7,948 nucleotides of DNA from Eggerthella sp. CAG:209 (GTDB lineage: Bacteria > Actinomycetota > Coriobacteriia > Coriobacteriales > Eggerthellaceae), in the NCBI GenBank assembly GCA_000436075.1, contig FR884647.1:9769-17716 (forward strand). The letters run 5' to 3'. Shown here piece by piece: positions 1 through 5,100 of the stretch (position 1 is the first letter of the stretch; each line of letters begins with the position of its first letter). The position numbers and the translations under genes were made by a program. Below the pieces are notes generated by a model. It saw only the letters and a program-made list of their open reading frames with translations, did no database searches and was not told the DNA's origin.

Positions 1-251
1 CCAGCGACAATGACGGCGCCGTCCGCTGGGAGCCACGGGGTGCTGGGTGGTGCCGACGCTGTCCGCAGGAAGTCGCAGGGCTGCTAGACGGTGTCGTCAC
101 CATCTGTCAGGGACTACGCTCACAGGCAGTGTCGATGTCATCCGCCCGAAAGGTGCCGAGGCGCCATTCAGCGAGAACGGGCTTTGCGTTTTGAATGGAT
201 GGGGTGGTTGCGGGCATTTATTGCTGGTGTTGTGCTAGCATTAGGTCTTGC
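1..251. other. GC-rich stretch upstream of tRNA-Gly, no identified gene
   Basis: No gene can be named here. The stretch is visibly richer in G+C than the spacer after the tRNA. Plus-strand frame 1 is open from the window edge to a TAG at 85-87 (28 codons, small Ala/Gly/Ser-rich residues, mostly G/C third positions). It could be the C-terminal tail of a gene entering from the left, but nothing is recognisable. Frame 3 is also open from the edge to about base 195, so frame choice is uncertain. Structure is present: CCAGCG (1-6) can pair with CGCTGG (24-29) around the perfect palindrome GACGGCGCCGTC (12-23), and GGTGC/GCGCC (152-156/161-165) form a small hairpin. I compared it by eye with SRP RNA, RNase P RNA, tmRNA and cobalamin riboswitch cores and found no match. 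Confidence 0.35.
233..241 (+). promoter_or_regulatory. Candidate extended -10 promoter for tRNA-Gly
   Basis: TGCTAGCAT fits the extended -10 pattern TG-n-TATAAT with four of six hexamer matches. It would place the transcription start around 247-249, only a few bases before the mature tRNA 5' end at 252, which is normal for tRNA genes. No convincing -35 hexamer is found at the usual spacing; a TTGCGG at 208-213 is too far away. The call is weak and rests on position plus the TG extension. Confidence 0.3.
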
Positions 252-326
252 GCGGGTGTCGCCAAGTGGTAAGGCACGAGCTTCCCAAGCTCGCATGCGC
301 GGGTTCGAGTCCCGTCACCCGCTCCA
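252..326 (+). tRNA. tRNA-Gly (anticodon CCC), CCA encoded
   Basis: A full cloverleaf is visible. The 7-bp acceptor stem GCGGGTG (252-258) pairs perfectly with CACCCGC (316-322). The D stem is GCC/GGC (261-263/273-275) with a GG-containing loop. The anticodon stem CGAGC/GCTCG (277-281/289-293) encloses the loop TTCCCAA, giving anticodon CCC at 284-286, which reads GGG glycine codons. A 5-nt variable loop follows. The T stem GCGGG/CCCGT (299-303/311-315) carries the standard TTCGAGT loop and has one G-U pair. Discriminator U is at 323 and CCA is encoded at 324-326. Nothing appears degenerate, so it is probably a functional tRNA. It seems to be a single-gene transcript with its own terminator just downstream. 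Confidence 0.97.
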
Positions 327-338
327 AAAAAAGTTAAG

Positions 339-400
339 GCCGGTCTTCAATTTAGAACTGCGCCCCACAGGTGGCGGTTCATTCGGAGATCGGCTTTTTT
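339..400 (+). terminator. Rho-independent terminator after tRNA-Gly
   Basis: GCCGGTCT (339-346) pairs with AGATCGGC (387-394) over 8 bp with one G-U, followed directly by six T (395-400). A second stem, GAACTGC/GCGGTTC (355-361/374-380), is nested inside, so the terminator is a long two-storey hairpin rather than a simple one. It starts 13 nt after the tRNA CCA end and would end the tRNA transcript. Confidence 0.85.
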
Positions 401-474
401 GATGGGCGCATCTAGGTTTTGTCAGCTCACCTGGGATATAAGCAAAAGCACATCCAACCTTGCCTGTATCTCTC

Positions 475-555
475 TTTCACAGGATTTACCTCATTGCCCT
501 CGGTAGGGTTTTGTTGCTCTCGCTGAGAGTTGTGCGCTTTTTCGCAGGATTTACC
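475..555 (+). repeat. 16-nt direct repeat pair upstream of ldh
   Basis: TTTCACAGGATTTACC (475-490) recurs as TTTCGCAGGATTTACC (540-555), one mismatch in 16, with a 65-nt offset. The shared core is CAGGATTTACC. Sequence around the copies differs, so this is not a simple duplication of the whole interval. The pair may be two binding sites for a regulator or a repeated RNA element; the sequence alone does not say which. Confidence 0.6.
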
Positions 556-596
556 CTGGTGTGGCAATCCAACCATCACGAAAACAAAAATCTCGG

Positions 597-616
597 CTTT
601 TTTGCAACTTTTTTGC
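597..616 (+). repeat. Short tandem repeat CTTTTTTGC x2
   Basis: CTTTTTTGC occurs at 597-605 and again at 608-616, identical over 9 nt with an 11-nt period (about one helical turn). A related string, CGCTTTTTCGC, lies at 535-545. A T-rich tract of this kind may bend DNA or simply reflect slippage; no function is assigned. Confidence 0.5.
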
Positions 617-741
617 GATTGAGGATGTCGTTGTTCCGGGATCATACATGGCTCTTCCTTTCCGTTACGAGAAAGCTTTTCAGGGGGAGGGGAGCTCGCA
701 ACAACGGTTATTCTAGGAAGCGCTTGTTTTCCCTTAGGTTT

Positions 742-774
742 CGTCGATTCACGTAACAGCTTTTTGAATCAACG
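742..774 (+). promoter_or_regulatory. Dyad-symmetric element upstream of ldh (possible operator)
   Basis: CGTCGATTCA (742-751) and TGAATCAACG (765-774) are inverted repeats matching at 9 of 10 positions, separated by 13 nt. The element lies 75-108 bases before the chosen ldh start, where an operator or a leader hairpin could sit. It does not match the Rex consensus (TTGTGAAA..TTTCACAA) that controls ldh in many Gram-positives. The symmetry is clear; the role is inferred. Confidence 0.4.
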
Positions 775-849
775 TCCACACGAAGGAAACGGGGCATGCC
801 TATAGTTCGTTGCCATACCTTGCTAGTCAAAACAGAGAGAGGTTTCTTT

Positions 850-1809
850 ATGAGCAATTCACTTAACGGAAGGAAGGTTGCAGTTATCGGCTGTGGCTTT
901 GTGGGATCAACCACTGCATACAGCCTGATGCAGAGCAAGCTTTTCACCGACATGGTTCTTATCGATGTAGACACCAACCGAGCCGAAGGCGAAGCGCTCG
1001 ACATCAGCCACGGCATTCCTTACTACAGTCCCATGAACATCTACGCTGGTACTTACGAAGATCTTTCCGATGCCTCCATCGTTATCATCACCGCCGGCGC
1101 TAACCAGAAGCCAGGCGAAACGCGCCTCGACTTGGTACAGAAGAATGTAGCAATCTTCAAGACCATCGTTCCCCGCATTATGGAACAGGGCTTTGACGGC
1201 ATTTTCTTGGTGGTTTCGAACCCGGTAGATATCCTCACGCAGGTAGTAATGGAGCTTTCAGGCCTCCCCCGCGAGCGCGTAATGGGTTCGGGCACCGTAC
1301 TCGATAGCGCGCGTCTCAAATACACGCTGGGGCACATGCTCGATGTTGACCCACGCCACGTCCACGCTCGTATTATTGGCGAGCATGGAGACAGCGAGCT
1401 GGCGGTATGGAGCGCTGCAAACGTTTCCGGAATCGCCATCAACGATTTCTTCCGCTTGCGCGGCATCGAAAACGCCACCGAAATCCGCGCATCCGTCGAA
1501 GAAAGCGTGCGCAACAGCGCCTACGAGATCATTGAAAAGAAGCGCGCCACGTATTTTGGCATCGCTCCTTCCGTAACCCGCATCTGTGAAGCAATCGTGC
1601 GTGATCAGAAATCAATTATGACGGTCTCGAATTATCGTACTGACGTCCAAGGCGTTCCCGATGTTGTCATGAGCTTGCCCGCTATCGTCGGAAGCAAGGG
1701 CGTTGAATTCCCTATTCCTCTGCAGCTGAGCATTGACGAAGCTGAGCTGCTTCATTCTTCTGCACAAACCCTGAAAAACACCTTGAACCAAATCGATTTT
1801 TCTCTGTAG
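850..1809 (+). CDS. ldh: L-lactate dehydrogenase (NAD-dependent)
   Basis: A cytoplasmic enzyme of 319 residues that reduces pyruvate to L-lactate with NADH, regenerating NAD in fermentation. The N-terminal Rossmann motif is GCGFVG (14-19), with the NAD-ribose-binding acid at D39. GANQKPGETR (83-92) carries Q86, the residue that selects pyruvate in LDH where malate dehydrogenases have Arg, and R92 of the mobile loop. N124 (VSNPVD), D152 and R155 (LDSAR) and the catalytic histidine H179 in GEHGDSE complete the active site; T234 fits the conserved substrate-pocket threonine. Length matches the family (about 313-325). I chose the ATG at 850 because GAGAGAGG (835-842) lies 7 nt upstream and the Rossmann strand then begins at the usual distance. 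An in-frame ATG at 796 would add 18 residues unlike the family N-terminus, though AAGGA lies 8 nt before it. No partner gene lies on the same strand, so it is probably monocistronic. No missing residues or frame damage. Confidence 0.96.
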   Translation: MSNSLNGRKVAVIGCGFVGSTTAYSLMQSKLFTDMVLIDVDTNRAEGEALDISHGIPYYSPMNIYAGTYEDLSDASIVIITAGANQKPGETRLDLVQKNVAIFKTIVPRIMEQGFDGIFLVVSNPVDILTQVVMELSGLPRERVMGSGTVLDSARLKYTLGHMLDVDPRHVHARIIGEHGDSELAVWSAANVSGIAINDFFRLRGIENATEIRASVEESVRNSAYEIIEKKRATYFGIAPSVTRICEAIVRDQKSIMTVSNYRTDVQGVPDVVMSLPAIVGSKGVEFPIPLQLSIDEAELLHSSAQTLKNTLNQIDFSL

Positions 1810-1827
1810 GCATAGAGCCACATGCAA

Positions 1828-1918
1828 AACAATGCCCGCACCTGCGGTTTGAAGTGCCTCCTTTTTCTTTATGTTCAAGAAACGGAATGCAGTTCATCGT
1901 GCGGGTGCGGGCATTGTT
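1828..1918. repeat. 91-nt imperfect inverted repeat between convergent genes
   Basis: AACAATGCCCGCACC (1828-1842) is the exact reverse complement of 1904-1918. Pairing continues inward to 1857/1889, giving arms of 30 positions with four mismatches and two G-U pairs around a 31-nt loop. It lies between the ends of ldh (+) and the glycosyltransferase (-). On the minus strand the outer stem ends in ATTGTTTTG, which is T-rich, so it may help terminate the glycosyltransferase transcript. On the plus strand no T-run follows the full stem, although CTCCTTTTTCTTT occurs in the loop after a weak GCAC/GTGC hairpin. It could be a bidirectional terminator or a remnant of a small inverted-repeat element. 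The rest of the 1810-2013 spacer shows nothing else that I can name. Confidence 0.6.
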
Positions 1919-2013
1919 GAGCCTACACGCAAGATTCTCTTGTTTGCTGCTTCATTATTCGGGGGCGTGTCGCAGTTAAGGTGCGGGTATCGATGCGCCT
2001 TCGCACAAGAGGC

Positions 2014-3705
2014 TCAGTTGCCGTTTTTCACCATGGTAGCTACCGTAAACCAAGTACGCTCGTAAGGACGATAGAACGTCTTCATGTCCGTCACCTCAAC
2101 GTCGTCCCTCGCTTCCAAATCGCGAACGTCAACCGGAACGCCTTCTACCTGAGTTTGCCCCAGCACGATAAAGGTGCCTTGATAGCCATCAAGTGCAGCG
2201 TCCCATGATTTTACACTGGTAAGCGTCGGAAAATACGACTGATATGCATGGGCCCAATTACCCGGCTGCCATGCTAAAAACGTTTGCTTGATATTCTCGC
2301 ATTCCACCGCTGTAACCCCTTCAACCCCAATGTCCGAAGAGAGCACTAGCGGGCGACTATTGGACTTTGCCATTTCCTCCAAATAGTCAAGCGGCTCTTC
2401 GTTTTTGCCGCTGTATGCATCTTGAACGAACAAAACCTGGTTGACGATCGACACACCAAGAAAAGCTGCGAGCAACCCGCGTACGCACACCTTACTATTA
2501 ACATGAGAGAGCCAAATTGAAGCGGCAAGGAGTAAGGGGCCTATGGTCACACAAAGATAGCGATAGTAGACAATCAGCGAGTCAATAACTATAGAAGCCG
2601 CAAGGGCAGCGGCAAACACACTTGCGTATAACGCAACGCCCCATATGGCGGGCAAAGTAGAGGGAGCAAGCACCCAGTCTGCCAGGGAAAAGGATTCTTT
2701 GAGGCCTGCGTTTTGCTGTTTGGAACGCCGCAGCCAATTCGCCAAACCATAGAGCGCCGATGCAGCAGCCACTACTGCGCAAACCGTAAGAATCACCACA
2801 TAGCCAAACCCATAGGTATCGGCAAATATCACATAGCTCGTGTAAACCGGGTAGAACAACCATTCCACTATAGTGCGAGGAAACGAAACATTTGCCCAAT
2901 ACGATCCAGACACTACTCCAGCCTGGCTTTCGAAAACCATGAGCCAGGGAGCATAAAGGGCTACCTGAATTACCGCCCCCACTATAAATACCGGCAATGC
3001 CTTTTTTGCACGAGCGATAATGAAAATCAGCAAGTAAAGGTTGATGAACGATGCCGCAAGCACACCGTAATAATGCAAGTAGGCGCTCGCGAGACTCGAC
3101 AGGAACATAACAAGCCACCATCTACACGGTACACCGCACCACTCACGACAGCCGCCCCCATCGTAGGCTGAAGACATCCACCAGTTTTGGCCTTCTTCTA
3201 CAGACCCATCTCCTTCCCTAGGGTTTTTGCTACGTAAGGTGCATGCAATGCGCCACGCATACAGAGCGCATAGCGTTACAGAAAAAATCACCCAAGAATA
3301 CATGCGAATCTCAACCGATATATAAGCAAGATAAGGCGTAGACAGGGAAAAGAAACTAAACAGCACGCCGGCCTTCCAGCCGAAATCATGCCGTATCACT
3401 GTGAAGCCCAACATTGCCAATGAAAAGATTCCCGCTATCGTAAACAGGCGGTACACAAGGAGATTTTGCCCAAAAAGTGACTCGAGAACATGGAGGCCCC
3501 AGTAAAACAGAACTGGATGAACATCCCCTGACCCAATATCCCAAATTTCAGCGAAAGAGTTGTTCGCTATAGAAACCGAATAGCTTTCATCGAACCACAC
3601 ATTTCCGTGAAAAGACCCCGTTAGCAGAAATGCAAGACCAACTATCAGCAGCATCACATGAAACCGCTTCGATTCGAGGTATTTCTCTAAACGGGATTGC
3701 GTCAC
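2014..3705 (-). CDS. GT-C fold membrane glycosyltransferase (family 39 / PMT_2-like)
   Basis: A multi-pass membrane protein of 563 residues, predicted to transfer a sugar from a polyprenyl-phosphate donor on the outer face of the membrane. The first helix (about 16-32) is followed by WFDESYSV (37-44); the D39-E40 pair matches the acidic motif in the first extracellular loop of PMT/ArnT-type enzymes. HPVLFYWGLH (63-72) and a segment ending VEIRMYS (131-137) are also typical. About ten further hydrophobic segments run to roughly residue 427, including a YYRY motif near 380-383. A soluble C-terminal domain (about 430-563) follows, probably extracytoplasmic. A short Trp/Cys-rich loop (about 174-197) is unusual. 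The start is GTG at 3705; no strong Shine-Dalgarno is seen, so it is less certain than the family call. The acceptor (protein, lipid or wall polymer) cannot be read from the sequence. It is divergent from the deacetylase gene and convergent with ldh. Confidence 0.85.
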   Translation of the reverse strand: MTQSRLEKYLESKRFHVMLLIVGLAFLLTGSFHGNVWFDESYSVSIANNSFAEIWDIGSGDVHPVLFYWGLHVLESLFGQNLLVYRLFTIAGIFSLAMLGFTVIRHDFGWKAGVLFSFFSLSTPYLAYISVEIRMYSWVIFSVTLCALYAWRIACTLRSKNPREGDGSVEEGQNWWMSSAYDGGGCREWCGVPCRWWLVMFLSSLASAYLHYYGVLAASFINLYLLIFIIARAKKALPVFIVGAVIQVALYAPWLMVFESQAGVVSGSYWANVSFPRTIVEWLFYPVYTSYVIFADTYGFGYVVILTVCAVVAAASALYGLANWLRRSKQQNAGLKESFSLADWVLAPSTLPAIWGVALYASVFAAALAASIVIDSLIVYYRYLCVTIGPLLLAASIWLSHVNSKVCVRGLLAAFLGVSIVNQVLFVQDAYSGKNEEPLDYLEEMAKSNSRPLVLSSDIGVEGVTAVECENIKQTFLAWQPGNWAHAYQSYFPTLTSVKSWDAALDGYQGTFIVLGQTQVEGVPVDVRDLEARDDVEVTDMKTFYRPYERTWFTVATMVKNGN

Positions 3706-3973
3706 AGTTTCACCGTCGCTTCTTTTAATTGTTCAACAACAAAACAATAGCCGAATCTGTCTCGGATACGAGCACCAAACTCTACACCGTTGATCACACT
3801 GGCGGCGATCCCTTTTCCGACAAACGCAAAGGTACTCCCAATCAAACAACGATGCATCCCCCTCATTCATTGTTTTTCTTATCGTTAAATTACAGCCACA
3901 TTTCTGTCATGAGCTTCCAAAAACACGCCCATGCACGTCTGCGATAATAAGGTTGCTAGAGAAAGGCTCGCGA
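3706..3973. promoter_or_regulatory. Divergent intergenic spacer between glycosyltransferase and deacetylase
   Basis: A 268-nt AT-leaning spacer that must carry promoters for both divergent genes. TTGTTCAACAA at 3729-3739 is a perfect 11-nt palindrome about 25 nt from the glycosyltransferase start and could be an operator. A TAAATT at 3886-3891 is a weak -10-like sequence for the deacetylase, without a good -35. A 72-codon plus-strand open frame here has no Shine-Dalgarno and an unconvincing composition, so I treat the spacer as non-coding. Confidence 0.4.
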
Positions 3974-4924
3974 ATGCAGATTGAACAACGCACTACTTTT
4001 ATTCACGCAGATGATTTCGGAATAACACCTGGTCAGGCAAAATCCATCTTGTCGCTTAGCTCTTCCTGCGGCGGTAGCGGAGCGCTCAACAGTGTCAGTA
4101 TTTTTGCAAATTCTCCCGCATTTTATGAAGCCGCCAGCCTTGCCCAGCCGTATGTCAGACGCGGCGTTCTGCGGGTATGCCTTCATCTGAATCTCGTGGA
4201 GGGGCCATCCGTCGCAGATCCGAAACGCATACCTCTTCTCGTTAACGAGAGGGGTATGTTCGATAACAATTTCATGGGATTGTTCAAGCTGGGTATCACC
4301 AACAAAGACGAGGCATTCAATCAGCTTGTTATTGAATGCCGCAGTCAAATCCAGCGTTTTCTATCAGCGTTTCCCGATCAACAGCTATCGTTTCAATTGG
4401 ACAGCCACCAGCATGTTCATGCTGTCCCTATCGTCTACAGAGCACTCGCACAAGCTCTAGCTGAAGAAAACTGCCTGGTTAAGCGGCTGCGCGAACCCAT
4501 CGATCCGCTTCCCCTTTACCGGACCTGCGCCGAAGGCGACTCAAAGGAATCAGCCGGTTCCTCCACGCCTCAAGCACGCAATACGCCGACACGAATCCCG
4601 ATGGTTAATCGTGTAAAAATCTTCTTGATTTCTGCCCTTTGGCGCAAATGTTCAATCAACGACATTCCGTGGGCCCCCAGCAGACCTGCTTCAGCACCTT
4701 TGTTTTCAGGTGTTGCCCTCTCTGGACGCATGGATGAATTCAGCAAACCGCTTCTTGCTTCTTTTCAGCATGAAGCAACTCGTCAAAACAGAGATGCCGA
4801 AATCCTATTTCATCCTATCTCGGTACCGATCGAAAAGTGTCTTGACCCTCTGAACAAGCCATTTGCTGAAGCATGCGCTTCATTATCAAGGAACCATGAA
4901 GCAGAACTGATTCGGAAGCTATAA
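3974..4924 (+). CDS. YdjC/ChbG-family carbohydrate deacetylase
   Basis: A 316-residue protein of the YdjC/ChbG family, metal-dependent enzymes that remove acetyl groups from N-acetylated sugars such as chitobiose, or from related lipid-linked sugars (HpnK is a relative). Diagnostic motifs are in order: HADDFG (11-16), with the catalytic/metal aspartates D13-D14; H71 in HLNLVEG; the histidine cluster DSHQHVH (143-149); and a C-terminal FHP (279-281). These agree with the Asp-His-His metal site known for the family. Residues about 186-208 form a polar, low-complexity insert. The ATG at 3974 is chosen because AGAAAGG (3960-3966) lies 7 nt upstream; an in-frame TTG at 3953 has no spaced Shine-Dalgarno. 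No signal peptide is seen, so it probably acts in the cytoplasm. It is divergent from the glycosyltransferase, which hints at a shared sugar pathway. The natural substrate is unknown. Confidence 0.9.
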   Translation: MQIEQRTTFIHADDFGITPGQAKSILSLSSSCGGSGALNSVSIFANSPAFYEAASLAQPYVRRGVLRVCLHLNLVEGPSVADPKRIPLLVNERGMFDNNFMGLFKLGITNKDEAFNQLVIECRSQIQRFLSAFPDQQLSFQLDSHQHVHAVPIVYRALAQALAEENCLVKRLREPIDPLPLYRTCAEGDSKESAGSSTPQARNTPTRIPMVNRVKIFLISALWRKCSINDIPWAPSRPASAPLFSGVALSGRMDEFSKPLLASFQHEATRQNRDAEILFHPISVPIEKCLDPLNKPFAEACASLSRNHEAELIRKL

Positions 4925-4982
4925 GCACTTCATTGGATTTCTTCGACCCGCAAACACCAGCTCTATCCATTGTTCTATGGCA

Positions 4983-4998
4983 TGTTTCACGTGAAACA
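4983..4998. other. parS site (ParB/Spo0J-binding centromere), intergenic
   Basis: TGTTTCACGTGAAACA is a perfect 16-bp palindrome and matches exactly the bacterial chromosomal parS consensus bound by ParB/Spo0J. It lies 58 nt after the deacetylase stop and upstream of the shared terminator. ParB loads here and spreads, driving origin segregation with ParA and SMC recruitment. parS sites usually cluster near oriC, so the window is probably origin-proximal. A second identical copy lies 286 bp away. Confidence 0.95.
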
Positions 4999-5052
4999 GC
5001 GTTTTGCGTCAACACATTTGATCCTGTTTGCCCTAGATAATACAGATATAAG

Positions 5053-5080
5053 AAAGGCCCAAGGTTACCCTTGGGCCTTT
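5053..5080. terminator. Bidirectional Rho-independent terminator
   Basis: AAAGGCCCAAGG (5053-5064) and CCTTGGGCCTTT (5069-5080) form a perfect 12-bp stem with a TTAC loop. The plus-strand stem ends in TTT followed by CGTTG; the minus-strand stem ends in TTT followed by CTTATATCT. Both are T-leaning, so the hairpin can end the deacetylase transcript (+) and the long M28-like gene (-), which converge here. It lies 21 nt beyond the stop codon of the minus-strand gene. Confidence 0.9.
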
Positions 5081-5100
5081 CGTTGTGAGAGCGCTCTTGC

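Larger units (their letters stand above)
401..849. other. Long non-coding upstream region of ldh
   Basis: About 450 bases without a convincing gene, T-rich on the plus strand and lower in GC than the flanks. It holds a 16-nt direct repeat pair, a 9-nt tandem repeat pair and a dyad just upstream of ldh, each listed separately. It also has a small CTCTC-GCT-GAGAG hairpin (517-529). TATAGT at 801-806 is a possible -10 for ldh; it would start transcription near 812 and leave a leader of roughly 37 nt containing the ldh Shine-Dalgarno, but no good -35 is seen. On the minus strand, AAGGAAG (654-660) sits in front of ATG codons at 649-647 and 645-643 that open 32- and 72-codon frames; I do not call these as genes. 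The length and repeats suggest regulation of ldh, but no regulator site is recognised. Confidence 0.5.

Noticed and set aside
91..402. 103-codon plus-strand open frame at the left end
   Set aside because: It runs straight through the complete tRNA-Gly gene and its terminator.
684..691. GGGGAGGG, matching the E. coli FtsK-orienting KOPS motif; a similar string occurs near 7165
   Set aside because: An 8-mer with a free position is common by chance and the E. coli motif need not apply to this lineage.
460..756. 98-codon plus-strand open frame before ldh
   Set aside because: Starts with TTG, has no Shine-Dalgarno, and its Arg/Phe/Leu-rich product follows the T-rich base composition.
745..760. 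Degenerate parS-like sequence (GATTCACGTAAC)
   Set aside because: Only about 10 of 16 positions match parS; unlike the two perfect copies it is within chance expectation.
796..849. N-terminal extension of lactate dehydrogenase from the upstream ATG
   Set aside because: The extra 18 residues do not resemble the family N-terminus, and the ATG at 850 has a better-placed purine-rich Shine-Dalgarno; the -10-like TATAGT at 801-806 would put 796 upstream of the transcript.
1053..1514. 153-codon minus-strand open frame opposite ldh
   Set aside because: ldh is unambiguous on the plus strand, with all catalytic residues; the antisense frame has Ser/Arg-rich shadow composition.
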